From JBLNDG01 sp050261415 (GTDB lineage Bacteria > Bacillota > Clostridia > Lutisporales > Lutisporaceae): 41,815 nt of DNA. The position numbers were made by a program, and so were the translations under genes. A model generated the notes under the pieces. That model saw only the letters and a program-made list of their open reading frames with translations, did no database searches and was not told the DNA's origin. Positions within the stretch are counted from its first letter, which is position 1. Each line of letters begins with the position of its first letter. This document shows positions 24,466-31,457 of the stretch, piece by piece. Where the stretch lies: NCBI GenBank assembly GCA_050261415.1, contig JBLNDG010000034.1:1-41815 (forward strand), written 5' to 3'.

Positions 24466-25805
24466 CGTACCACCTCCATTACCTGGGCAAGCTTGTCAAT
24501 CTGCTCTTTTGTCCTCTTTTCAGTTACACATATCAATAATCCGTTCTTTAGTTCGGAATACTCCTTGGAAAGCTCAAAACCTCCAAGAATGTTATGTTTC
24601 AGAAGCTCCTTATTGATCATGCTGCTGTCTGCTGTGCCTGCAACTGCGAATTCTTTGAAGAAAGGCTTGTCAAACAACAGCTTGAACTTTCCGTTCTTTG
24701 TGAGCTGCTTTGCTGCATAATGGGCCTTCTGAGTGCTTTGTACAGCTACTTCCTTAAGTCCCTTCCTGCCCATAGTAGTCATATACATTGCAGCCATAAG
24801 CGCAACCAGACCTTCGTTGGAGCATATGTTGGAGGTTGCCTTGTACCTGCGTATGTGCTGCTCTCTGGCCTGCAGGGTGAGTACAAAGGCTCTTTTTCCG
24901 TCTACATCTTCGGATTGGCCTACAATTCTTCCCGGCATCTTTCTCATAAGTTTTGAATTTGTAGCCAGGAATCCGAGATAAGGACCTCCAAAGCTTATGT
25001 TGTTGCCGAGAGACTGTCCCTCCCCTACAACAATATCAGCACCTGAATCCGCAGGGCTTTTTAATATGCTTAGTGAGATTGGGTCTACATAGTCTATGAG
25101 TATTGCTTTATTTTCATGAGTTATTTTCTCTACTTCCGTCAGATCCTCTATTATACCGAAGAAGTTGGGGTTCTGAAGGATAACGCCTGCAGTACCGCTT
25201 CCTACAAGGGATTTCAGCTTCAGAGCATCAGTCACTCCATCCGCTATGTCAGCTTCAACCACTTCGACATTATGGAATCTCATATAACTTTTTAATACCC
25301 TTCTTACCTCGGGGTGTACTGTTTTTGATACGACTACCGAGTTCCGTTTTGTACCTTCAGCAGCCATCAGCGCAGCTTCCACACAGGCTGTTGCTCCGTC
25401 ATACATGGAGGCGTTTGTTACTTCCATGCCGGTCAGGCTGCAGATCATAGTCTGGTATTCGAATATTGCCTGCAAGGTCCCCTGGCTTATTTCAGGCTGG
25501 TAAGGGGTATATGCAGTATAAAATTCGGATCTCATTGCAAGATGCCGTACGACTGATGGTATAAAGTGGTCGTATGCTCCTGCACCCAGGAAGCAGACCA
25601 GGTCATCCGTACTTTCGTTTTTGCCGCTGAGATCCTTCATGCGGTTGGAAAGTTCCAATTCAGAAAGAGGAGCCTGCAGATTAAGTTTTCTGTCCAGGCG
25701 GAGTTCCTTAGGGATATCTGCAAACAAATCCTCAACGGATTTTGCACCGATGCTTTCAAGCATTAGCTTTACATCAGCATCGGTATTCGGCATATACCTA
25801 TGCAT
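24462..25805 (-). CDS. gcvPA: Glycine dehydrogenase (decarboxylating) subunit 1
   Basis: The second subunit of the two-part P protein. It is 447 aa, fold-type I PLP-transferase-like, lacks the PLP lysine loop and completes the heterodimer with gcvPB. Typical N-terminus (HRYMPNTDADVKLMLESIG) and YTPYQPEISQGTLQAIFEYQTMI are clear. The start sits 1 nt after the gcvH stop and its SD (AAGGAGG) is made by the last gcvH codons, so it is likely coupled. It overlaps gcvPB by 4 nt. Confidence 0.96.
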   Translation of the reverse strand: MHRYMPNTDADVKLMLESIGAKSVEDLFADIPKELRLDRKLNLQAPLSELELSNRMKDLSGKNESTDDLVCFLGAGAYDHFIPSVVRHLAMRSEFYTAYTPYQPEISQGTLQAIFEYQTMICSLTGMEVTNASMYDGATACVEAALMAAEGTKRNSVVVSKTVHPEVRRVLKSYMRFHNVEVVEADIADGVTDALKLKSLVGSGTAGVILQNPNFFGIIEDLTEVEKITHENKAILIDYVDPISLSILKSPADSGADIVVGEGQSLGNNISFGGPYLGFLATNSKLMRKMPGRIVGQSEDVDGKRAFVLTLQAREQHIRRYKATSNICSNEGLVALMAAMYMTTMGRKGLKEVAVQSTQKAHYAAKQLTKNGKFKLLFDKPFFKEFAVAGTADSSMINKELLKHNILGGFELSKEYSELKNGLLICVTEKRTKEQIDKLAQVMEVVR

Positions 25806-25806
25806 A

Positions 25807-26190
25807 TTATTCCTCCTTACTGCAGAAATCTTTGTACTCCTGCTCGTTCATAAGATTATCGAGGTTGGATTTGTCTGTTATTTCAACGACCATCATCCAG
25901 CTTCCATATGGATCTTCGTTAACAAGCTGTGGTGAATCTGATAGCGCTTCATTTATTTCAAGTACTTTGCCGGAAACCGGTGTATATGCATCTGAGGCTG
26001 CCTTCACGGATTCTATAACTCCGAAAACATCTCCGGCGTTAAGCTCATCTCCAACTGCGGGCAATTCTATATATACGACTTCCCCCAAAGCATGTTGTGC
26101 ATAATCGGTGATTCCCACATAGCCTTTATCGCCCTCAACCCTGATCCATTCATGATCTTCTGAATAAAGTAACCCTGTTTTTGTTTCCAT
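25807..26190 (-). CDS. gcvH: Glycine cleavage system H protein
   Basis: The lipoyl carrier of the glycine cleavage system, shuttling the aminomethyl group from P to T protein. The 127-aa protein has the lipoylation site in VIESVKAASD (Lys about residue 64). Other typical features are the HEWI start and a C-terminal GSWMMVVEI. I chose ATG 26188-26190 (METKTG), with AGGAGG 9 nt upstream; the longer reading to 26271 adds an unrelated N-terminus. It lies 146 nt after gcvT, with a stem-loop between. lipB and lipA further down supply its cofactor. Confidence 0.96.
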   Translation of the reverse strand: METKTGLLYSEDHEWIRVEGDKGYVGITDYAQHALGEVVYIELPAVGDELNAGDVFGVIESVKAASDAYTPVSGKVLEINEALSDSPQLVNEDPYGSWMMVVEITDKSNLDNLMNEQEYKDFCSKEE

Positions 26191-26305
26191 CTTTACATTC
26201 CTCCTAAATATTATTTTAAGCTTATTGGACATTTGTTCACTTTTTATAACGAGTAGGAGCATATATTCCACCTTAATTTGTAATGCTCTGTTAAGCGAGT
26301 TTCAT

Positions 26306-26351
26306 AAAAGGCAACCTTGGTCGTTAAAGTTCTTTATTAGTTGCCTTTTTT
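26306..26351 (-). terminator. Internal stem-loop between gcvT and gcvH (partial terminator or processing site)
   Basis: Minus-strand AAAAAAGGCAAC overlaps the last codons of gcvT and pairs with GTTGCCTTTT (26306-26315), followed by only a short T run. It could reduce read-through into gcvH or stabilise gcvT mRNA. Confidence 0.5.
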
Positions 26352-27449
26352 ATAGTTCTTGTTATAGAATTTCCTGCTAATAACCTTTGCTTTTACTACA
26401 TTCTTTCTTATCTGGATTTCAATTGGTGTACCAAGCTCGGTGTATTCAATATCAACCATTGCCAGGCCTATACTCTTCTTTAATGTTGGAGAGTTGTAGC
26501 CTGTGGTAACAAAACCTATCCGCTTGCCGCCAGATAAAACATCGTATCCATGTCTCGGGATTCCCGGCTCTACCATTTCAAAGCCGATTATCTTTCTTTT
26601 CAAACCTTCTTCTTTTTGTTTTACCAGGGCTTCTTTTCCTATGAAGTCAGACTTGCTCAGTTTTACAAATATGCCGAAGCCTGCTTCCAATGGCGTGATT
26701 TCCGGTGATAGTTCATTCCCATAGAGGGGCAGGTTTGCTTCAAATCTCAGGGTATCTCTTGAACCGAGCCCGGCAGGTTTTACACCCTTATCCTTACCTG
26801 CCTCAAGTATTTTATCCCATATATATTCAACGTCTTCATTTTTCATATAGATTTCAAAACCATCTTCTCCGGTATAGCCGGTACGGGATACCAGACAATT
26901 CTTGCCTGCAATTTTCACATCCTTCTTCAGGTAGAAAAAGGCTATTTTTGATAGGTCCGTATCGGTAAGCTGTTGTAATGTTTCTTCTGCCTTCGGCCCC
27001 TGTAATGCAACCTCTGATACATTGTCCGATATGTTCTTAAGCTCAATATCATAGCTGCCTGCATTGTCCTTCATCCACTGGAAGTCCTTATCAATATTGC
27101 CGGCGTTGATAACAAGCAAATAATAGTCATTTGTAAATTTATAAACCAGAAGGTCGTCAACGATACCTCCGTCGGGATAGCACATAAGGGCGTAGATAAC
27201 CTGGTTTTCATTCATTACGGATATATCGTTGGTGACCAGATTCTGAACAAAGTCCGCAGCCTGCTTCCCCCTTATTTCTACTTCACCCATGTGGGATACG
27301 TCAAACAAGCCGGCATTGTTCCGTACTGCTTCATGTTCTGCTGTTATACCCTCATATTGTACCGGCAGTGCCCAGCCTGCAAAGTCAATAATTTTTCCGC
27401 CATATTTTTCATGAGTATGGTATAGTGTTGTTTTCTTTGGTTCGCCCAT
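26337..27449 (-). CDS. gcvT: Aminomethyltransferase (T protein)
   Basis: Transfers the aminomethyl carbon from H protein to tetrahydrofolate, releasing ammonia. The 370-aa protein has the N-terminal MTHF-binding features GLFDVSHMGE, YALMCYPDGGIVDDLLVY and the folate-contacting RTGYTGEDGFEIYM. The C-terminal barrel GFVTTGYNSPTLKKSIGLAMV is also typical. AGGAGG lies 8 nt before the ATG. It is the first gene after the glycine riboswitch. No L protein (lpd) is found in this cluster. Confidence 0.96.
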   Translation of the reverse strand: MGEPKKTTLYHTHEKYGGKIIDFAGWALPVQYEGITAEHEAVRNNAGLFDVSHMGEVEIRGKQAADFVQNLVTNDISVMNENQVIYALMCYPDGGIVDDLLVYKFTNDYYLLVINAGNIDKDFQWMKDNAGSYDIELKNISDNVSEVALQGPKAEETLQQLTDTDLSKIAFFYLKKDVKIAGKNCLVSRTGYTGEDGFEIYMKNEDVEYIWDKILEAGKDKGVKPAGLGSRDTLRFEANLPLYGNELSPEITPLEAGFGIFVKLSKSDFIGKEALVKQKEEGLKRKIIGFEMVEPGIPRHGYDVLSGGKRIGFVTTGYNSPTLKKSIGLAMVDIEYTELGTPIEIQIRKNVVKAKVISRKFYNKNYKKGN

Positions 27450-27537
27450 TAAGTTTTCCTCCTTTATACTCTAAATGTTCTGGAATCTATGCAGTGTATT
27501 TAAATTTTTATAGCACACAGTTATATATTTTCCAATT

Positions 27538-27585
27538 AAAAAAAGGGGTATAATAGCATAACAACTAAACATGCCATTATATCCC
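27538..27585 (-). terminator. Riboswitch-controlled terminator before gcvT
   Basis: Minus-strand GGGATATAATGGCATG and TTATGCTATTATACCCC form a long stem followed by a run of seven Ts. It is placed between the glycine aptamers and gcvT. Confidence 0.85.
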
Positions 27586-27800
27586 TCTGTTCTTTTGCCT
27601 GAGAGCTTCTACACCGGTAGTGTATTTCTCCTACGGCGCCGTTTTACGGACTCTTCAGAGTTCCGTCAAATGACGATCCATTTGCCTGAAAGTGTCTATA
27701 AAAAGACGGCTTCCTTTTTATATTGCTTCTTCGGCTACCCATATATGACGCATTGCATCAAATGGATATCTCTCGCCATTTTCATCCGGACCAGTTATTA
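27584..27800 (-). promoter_or_regulatory. Tandem glycine riboswitch of the gcv-lip operon
   Basis: Two consecutive aptamers are seen on the minus strand. The first has GGCGAGAGATATCC ... GCCGAAGAAGCAA ... CTTTCAGGCAAA. The second has AACTCTGAAGAG ... GCCGTAGGAGAAA ... CTCTCAGGCAAAAGAACAGAG. The CCGAAGAAGCAA and CAGGCAAA elements are the glycine aptamer core. Glycine binding is known to prevent termination in this arrangement, turning on glycine breakdown. Confidence 0.95.
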
Positions 27801-27812
27801 TTCTTTATCTTA

Positions 27813-27841
27813 ATTATATAAACACATTCCGAATATTACAA
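27813..27841 (-). promoter_or_regulatory. Promoter of the gcv-lip operon
   Basis: Minus-strand TTGTAA (27836-27841), 17-nt spacer, TATAAT (27813-27818), just upstream of the glycine riboswitch. Confidence 0.7.
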
Positions 27842-27978
27842 CAATTGATATTTCTTTAACTTAAATTACCGTCAGTACTTAATGTTCTTTAATGTAGACA
27901 TTATAATAAAAAACTTGTACTGTATACATAGAAGGTTTTTCATTGTTAAGATAGAGAATATATATTCGGAGGAGCGGC

Positions 27979-28431
27979 ATGATAAAGAGATTAAACACCA
28001 AGGATGATGGAGCTGTAAAGGAAATTGTAGATCTGCAGCAGATATCATATTTAATTGAGGCAGAGCTTATAGGCTTTTATGATATTCCACCGCTGAAGGA
28101 CACGATAGATACAATAAAGCAATGCGATGAAATATTTTACGGCTATTATGAAGGGGATACACTGGCAGGCTTGATTTCTTATAAATTGGAGGAAGACTTT
28201 CTTGATATATATAGGGTTGCAGTACATCCGGGACATTTCAGAAGGGGTATAGCCGGACAGCTGATAGCATATATTGAGGGTATGAACAAGGGCGTAAAGC
28301 GGATAATTGTTTCAACCGGATTGAAAAATGAGCCGGCAGTAAGCTTATACCAAAAGCTTGGATTTAAGAAGGTAAGTGAAACTGAAGTTGCGGAGGGAGT
28401 TTTTGTAGCTTCTTTCGAGAAAACGAGATAA
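27979..28431 (+). CDS. GNAT family N-acetyltransferase
   Basis: A 150-aa acetyltransferase with the acetyl-CoA motif VAVHPGHFRRGIAGQLIAYIE (about residues 79-99) and a C-terminal AVSLYQKLGFKKVSE. Short, single-domain form; substrate unknown. GGAGGAG precedes the ATG. It stands alone, with the gcv leader diverging on its left and a repeat-rich block on its right, so context does not help. Confidence 0.88.
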   Translation: MIKRLNTKDDGAVKEIVDLQQISYLIEAELIGFYDIPPLKDTIDTIKQCDEIFYGYYEGDTLAGLISYKLEEDFLDIYRVAVHPGHFRRGIAGQLIAYIEGMNKGVKRIIVSTGLKNEPAVSLYQKLGFKKVSETEVAEGVFVASFEKTR

Positions 28432-28449
28432 TGGAATAAACTATTTAAA

Positions 28450-28687
28450 AGACTCGCAAGGTATATAAGAATCGGATAAACTATATATGTCGCGAAAAAG
28501 ATTTTATGCACACTAACGTGCGCGGCAATAGGCACGAGGCAATAGGCAATAGGATTTCAGGGATGGGCTTCGAAGCCAGGCTTGAACCTATAGCCCATCG
28601 CCCATTGCCCATAGCCTGAGAATGCGACGCATTATATGGATTAAATGTAATATGTTTAGTGCGAAATATATAGTAGACTCGTAAGAT
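28450..28687 (+). repeat. Repeat block with heptamer-built hairpin and flanking direct repeats
   Basis: The 285-nt gap between the GNAT and dehydrogenase genes holds no ORF but much structure. Left arm heptamers GGCAATA, GGCACGA, GGCAATA, GGCAATA (28524-28551) face right arm heptamers AGCCCAT, CGCCCAT, TGCCCAT (28592-28612) as an imperfect 30-nt stem. Inside lies a perfect palindrome, GGCTTCGAAGCC. The block is flanked by AGACTCGCAAGGT (28450-28462) and AGACTCGTAAGAT (28675-28687), matching at 11 of 13. CACACTAA and TTTAGTGCG lie as a further inverted pair just inside. Confidence 0.7.
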
Positions 28688-28716
28688 AAAACAAAGCAGT
28701 ATTTGGAGTGATATAT

Positions 28717-29682
28717 ATGGGTGTAAAAGCGGAAAAAATTACAGTAGTAGGCGCAGGTACTATCGGTTCAACCGTGGCATATGCCTTGATGCTTAAAGAG
28801 CTTGCAAAAGAGATAAGAATAGTGAACCGGAATGAAGCAAAAGGAAAGATCAAAGCTTTCGATCTGTCTCATTGTGCACCTCTTACGGGGGGAGTAAACA
28901 TCAGCAGCGGCAGCTTTGAGGACTCAGCCGGTTCAGATATAGTGGTCGTCACTGTGGGGGTGCTTCCAAACGAACATGGAACAAGGATGGATGTCCTGAA
29001 GAGCAATATTGGGATATATAAGGGCATTATACCCGAAATAGCCAGGTACAGTCCGGATGCAGTCATTATATTAGTGACAAACCCAGTGGATGTTATGGCT
29101 TATGCCGCATATAGGCTTTCAGGCTTTCCCGCCTCAAGAATAATAGGGTCGGGAACTCTATTGGATACCATAAGGTTCAGGCATTTGCTCGGCAGCAGGT
29201 ATGGTTTCAATTCATCGCAGGTAGAGGCTGCAGTAATAGGTGAACATGGGGATTCAATGGTTCACGTATGGAGCAGGGTAAAATTTTTACACACCGGACT
29301 ACAGGACTATTTGAATGAAAAGGGACTTATTCTTGAACCGGATGCGAGGAATACTATTGAGGAAGAGACAAGAAGGGCAGGTTGGAATATAAGGCTTGGC
29401 AATGAGCACAGCTGCTATGGAATATCACTGTCTGTGGTCAGGATAATTGAAGGTATATTGGAATTTTCGGAGGGCCTAATACCTGTCTCAACTCTTTTGT
29501 GCGGGGATTACGGGATAAATGGAGTATTTTTAAGCGTTCCGGTTTTACTTGGCTTAAAAGGAATCAGAAAGGTTGAAGCGGTAACCCTGGATGATCAGGA
29601 ATACAAACGGTTGGCTGAATCAGCAGAGATATTAAGGGGATATATACAGGAGGCTGACAGCTTATTAACGGTTGGGCAGTAA
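28717..29682 (+). CDS. LDH/MDH-family 2-hydroxyacid dehydrogenase, atypical specificity residue
   Basis: A 321-aa NAD-dependent L-lactate/malate dehydrogenase homologue. Rossmann motif GAGTIGSTVAY is at the start. Catalytic features are present: TRMDVLKSN (active-loop Arg), LVTNPVD, LLDTIRFR (Asp and substrate-binding Arg) and IGEHGDS (proton-relay His). The residue that usually separates lactate (Gln) from malate (Arg) enzymes falls in VGVLPNEHGTR, where I place a Pro, so substrate may be neither. I prefer ATG 28717, with GGAG at about 8 nt, over GTG 28708. An M29 aminopeptidase follows after 55 nt on the same strand. Confidence 0.85.
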   Translation: MGVKAEKITVVGAGTIGSTVAYALMLKELAKEIRIVNRNEAKGKIKAFDLSHCAPLTGGVNISSGSFEDSAGSDIVVVTVGVLPNEHGTRMDVLKSNIGIYKGIIPEIARYSPDAVIILVTNPVDVMAYAAYRLSGFPASRIIGSGTLLDTIRFRHLLGSRYGFNSSQVEAAVIGEHGDSMVHVWSRVKFLHTGLQDYLNEKGLILEPDARNTIEEETRRAGWNIRLGNEHSCYGISLSVVRIIEGILEFSEGLIPVSTLLCGDYGINGVFLSVPVLLGLKGIRKVEAVTLDDQEYKRLAESAEILRGYIQEADSLLTVGQ

Positions 29683-29737
29683 ATTTTCCGGAAGTTTTTT
29701 ATGAGGATAAATAAATTATATGAGAAGGGGTTTTAGA

Positions 29738-30964
29738 ATGAACAGAGTTTTGCTGGAAAGATATGCGCGCCTTGTGGTCAAAGCCGGCGTGAACATTCAG
29801 GAGGGGCAGATATTAGTCATCAGATCTCCTTTGGAAGGTGCCGAATTTGTAAGAATGGCAGCAAAGATAGCCTACGAGGAGTGTGCGAAGGAAGTTGTAG
29901 TAAGATGGGAAGATGAACAGCTTTCGAGAATGAAGTTTTTATATGCTGCCGAAGAGGTTTTTGACAGGTATCCTGAGTGGCAGAAAGAGTTCTTTTTGTC
30001 TTATCAAAACCAGGGAGCAGCTTTTCTGACTATACTTGCTTCTGACCCTGAGCTCCTCAAAGGTGTAAATCCGGATAGGATTACAAGACAGACCAAGGTT
30101 GCAAAGACTGCCCTAAAGGAATATAGGGAGCGCCAAATGAGGAATGAGAGCGTGTGGTGCCTTATATCGATCCCGTCTCCAGTATGGGCGAAGAAGGTTT
30201 TCCCCGGATTTTCCGAGACTGAGGCGGTTGAGAAGCTGTGGGATGCAATATTTAAGGCAGTCAGGGCAGATGAGGAAGACCCTATAGCAGCATGGGATGT
30301 GCATAAGGACAATCTTAAGAAAAGCATGGACTTTATGAATTCCAACAGCTTCAAGTTCCTTCAATATAAGAATTCACTGGGTACCGATCTGAAGGTTGAG
30401 CTCCCGGAAAACCATGTATGGCTTGGAGGTTCAGATTATACTCCGGAGGGTTTTGAGTTCATTGCAAACATTCCTACTGAAGAGGTATTCACATTGCCCA
30501 AGAAGACTGGGGTTAACGGTACTGCAGCAAGTACAAAGCCTTTAAGCTACAATGGAAATTTGATTGAGAATTTTACCATTACCTTTAAAGATGGAAGAAT
30601 AACTGATTTCAAGGCTGAAAAAGGCCAGGACACCTTGAAGGAACTGATTGAAACCGACGAGGGCTCACATTACCTCGGAGAGGTTGCTCTGGTGCCTTAT
30701 GATTCGCCTATTTCAAAATCGGGGATACTGTTTTCAAATACCCTGTTTGATGAAAATGCTTCCTGCCATCTGGCAATAGGCAAGGCATATCCGGTTAACA
30801 TAAAGGACAGTGAAAAAATGAGCAAGGAAGAACTGGAGAAGCTTGGAGTTAATGATTCTTTTGTACATGAGGATTTTATGATAGGGTCAAGAGACCTGGA
30901 GATAACCGGAATAACGGCAGACGGCAGGGAAGTACCCGTATTCAGAAACGGAAATTTCGTATAG
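29738..30964 (+). CDS. M29-family aminopeptidase (aminopeptidase T/PepS/AmpS type)
   Basis: A cytosolic metallo-aminopeptidase that removes N-terminal residues from peptides. It is 408 aa, the usual family length. Metal-ligand regions of M29 are visible: IPTEEVFTLPKK (Glu), GEVALVPYDSPIS (Glu), ENASCHLAIGKAY (His) and SFVHEDFMIGSRDLEI (His/Asp). The N-terminus MNRVLLERYARLVVKAGVNIQEGQ is typical. ATG 29738 follows AGAAGGGG at 7 nt. It lies 55 nt after the LDH-like gene and is followed by a hairpin repeat that may terminate it. Confidence 0.93.
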   Translation: MNRVLLERYARLVVKAGVNIQEGQILVIRSPLEGAEFVRMAAKIAYEECAKEVVVRWEDEQLSRMKFLYAAEEVFDRYPEWQKEFFLSYQNQGAAFLTILASDPELLKGVNPDRITRQTKVAKTALKEYRERQMRNESVWCLISIPSPVWAKKVFPGFSETEAVEKLWDAIFKAVRADEEDPIAAWDVHKDNLKKSMDFMNSNSFKFLQYKNSLGTDLKVELPENHVWLGGSDYTPEGFEFIANIPTEEVFTLPKKTGVNGTAASTKPLSYNGNLIENFTITFKDGRITDFKAEKGQDTLKELIETDEGSHYLGEVALVPYDSPISKSGILFSNTLFDENASCHLAIGKAYPVNIKDSEKMSKEELEKLGVNDSFVHEDFMIGSRDLEITGITADGREVPVFRNGNFV

Positions 30965-30988
30965 TATGAGAAAATAGAGCAATACAAG

Positions 30989-31045
30989 CAGAGCAGCCAT
31001 GTGTAGCAGTGTAAAAGAACATTTAGCTATCATATGGCTGTTTTT
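30989..31045 (+). repeat. Dispersed hairpin repeat, copy 2 (probable terminator after the aminopeptidase)
   Basis: CAGAGCAGCCATGT..AGCA and AGCT..ATATGGCTGTTTTTGCA are homologous to copy 1 at 12031-12088. Here the right arm is followed by TTTTT, making a usable terminator 25 nt after the aminopeptidase stop. Confidence 0.65.
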
Positions 31046-31077
31046 GCAGGTAACTACATAAAAAATGATAACAAACT

Positions 31078-31129
31078 CAAGGATAACGCATAACACTGAA
31101 GACACTGAAATCCACTGAAAACACGGCTG
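31078..31129 (-). repeat. Dispersed ~50-bp intergenic repeat, copy 2 (inverted)
   Basis: Read on the minus strand it has CCAGCCGTGT, TCAGTGGATTTCAG and GTTATGCGTT..CCTTG, as in copy 1 at 13989-14038. On the plus strand it shows a loose 9-10-nt periodicity of CACTGAA units. The rest of 30,965-31,262 holds no gene; GGGTAAC and GTTACCC (31196-31202, 31248-31254) form a distant inverted pair next to the histidine kinase end. Confidence 0.65.
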
Positions 31130-31262
31130 GAAAAGCTATAAAACGTAAAGAGGAATAGAGACGTCTGACATCGTTAAGCGTATTAAAATCCACAAGGGTA
31201 ACAATAACAAGAAGTATAACAGACTGTGTACTCTGTGCAATATCCGTGTTACCCATGACCCT

Positions 31263-31457
31263 TTATTTTGTCTTGTTTTCCGGCTGTTTCGCAGGCAGTG
31301 CTATGGTAATTTTGGTACCCTGGTTTATTTCACTTTGTACTCTGATAGTTCCATTGTGTTTAAGTACGATCCATTTGGCAATGGCTAATCCAAGTCCGGT
31401 GCCTCCTGTCTCCTTTGTCCTTGACTTGTCCGCCCTATAAAACCTGTTGAATATAAA
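31263..31457 (-). pseudogene. Out-of-frame C-terminal part of the histidine kinase
   Basis: In the -1/+2 frame relative to the main ORF, the sequence continues the kinase ATPase domain: IFNRFYRADKSRTKETGG, then TGLGLAIAKWIV (G2 box), and ends at TAA 31263-31265. Together with the main frame it would read DIP-x-IFNRFYRADKS, the normal F-box region. The shift occurs at the CCCCTTTT run at 31455-31462 (AAAAGGGG on plus). Loss of 1 nt or gain of 2 nt explains it. It may be a true mutation or a sequencing error. Confidence 0.8.

Noticed and set aside
28524..28612. CRISPR array
   Set aside because: The heptamers are contiguous and lack unique spacers of 30-40 nt; the arrangement is a hairpin of tandem heptamers, not repeat-spacer units.
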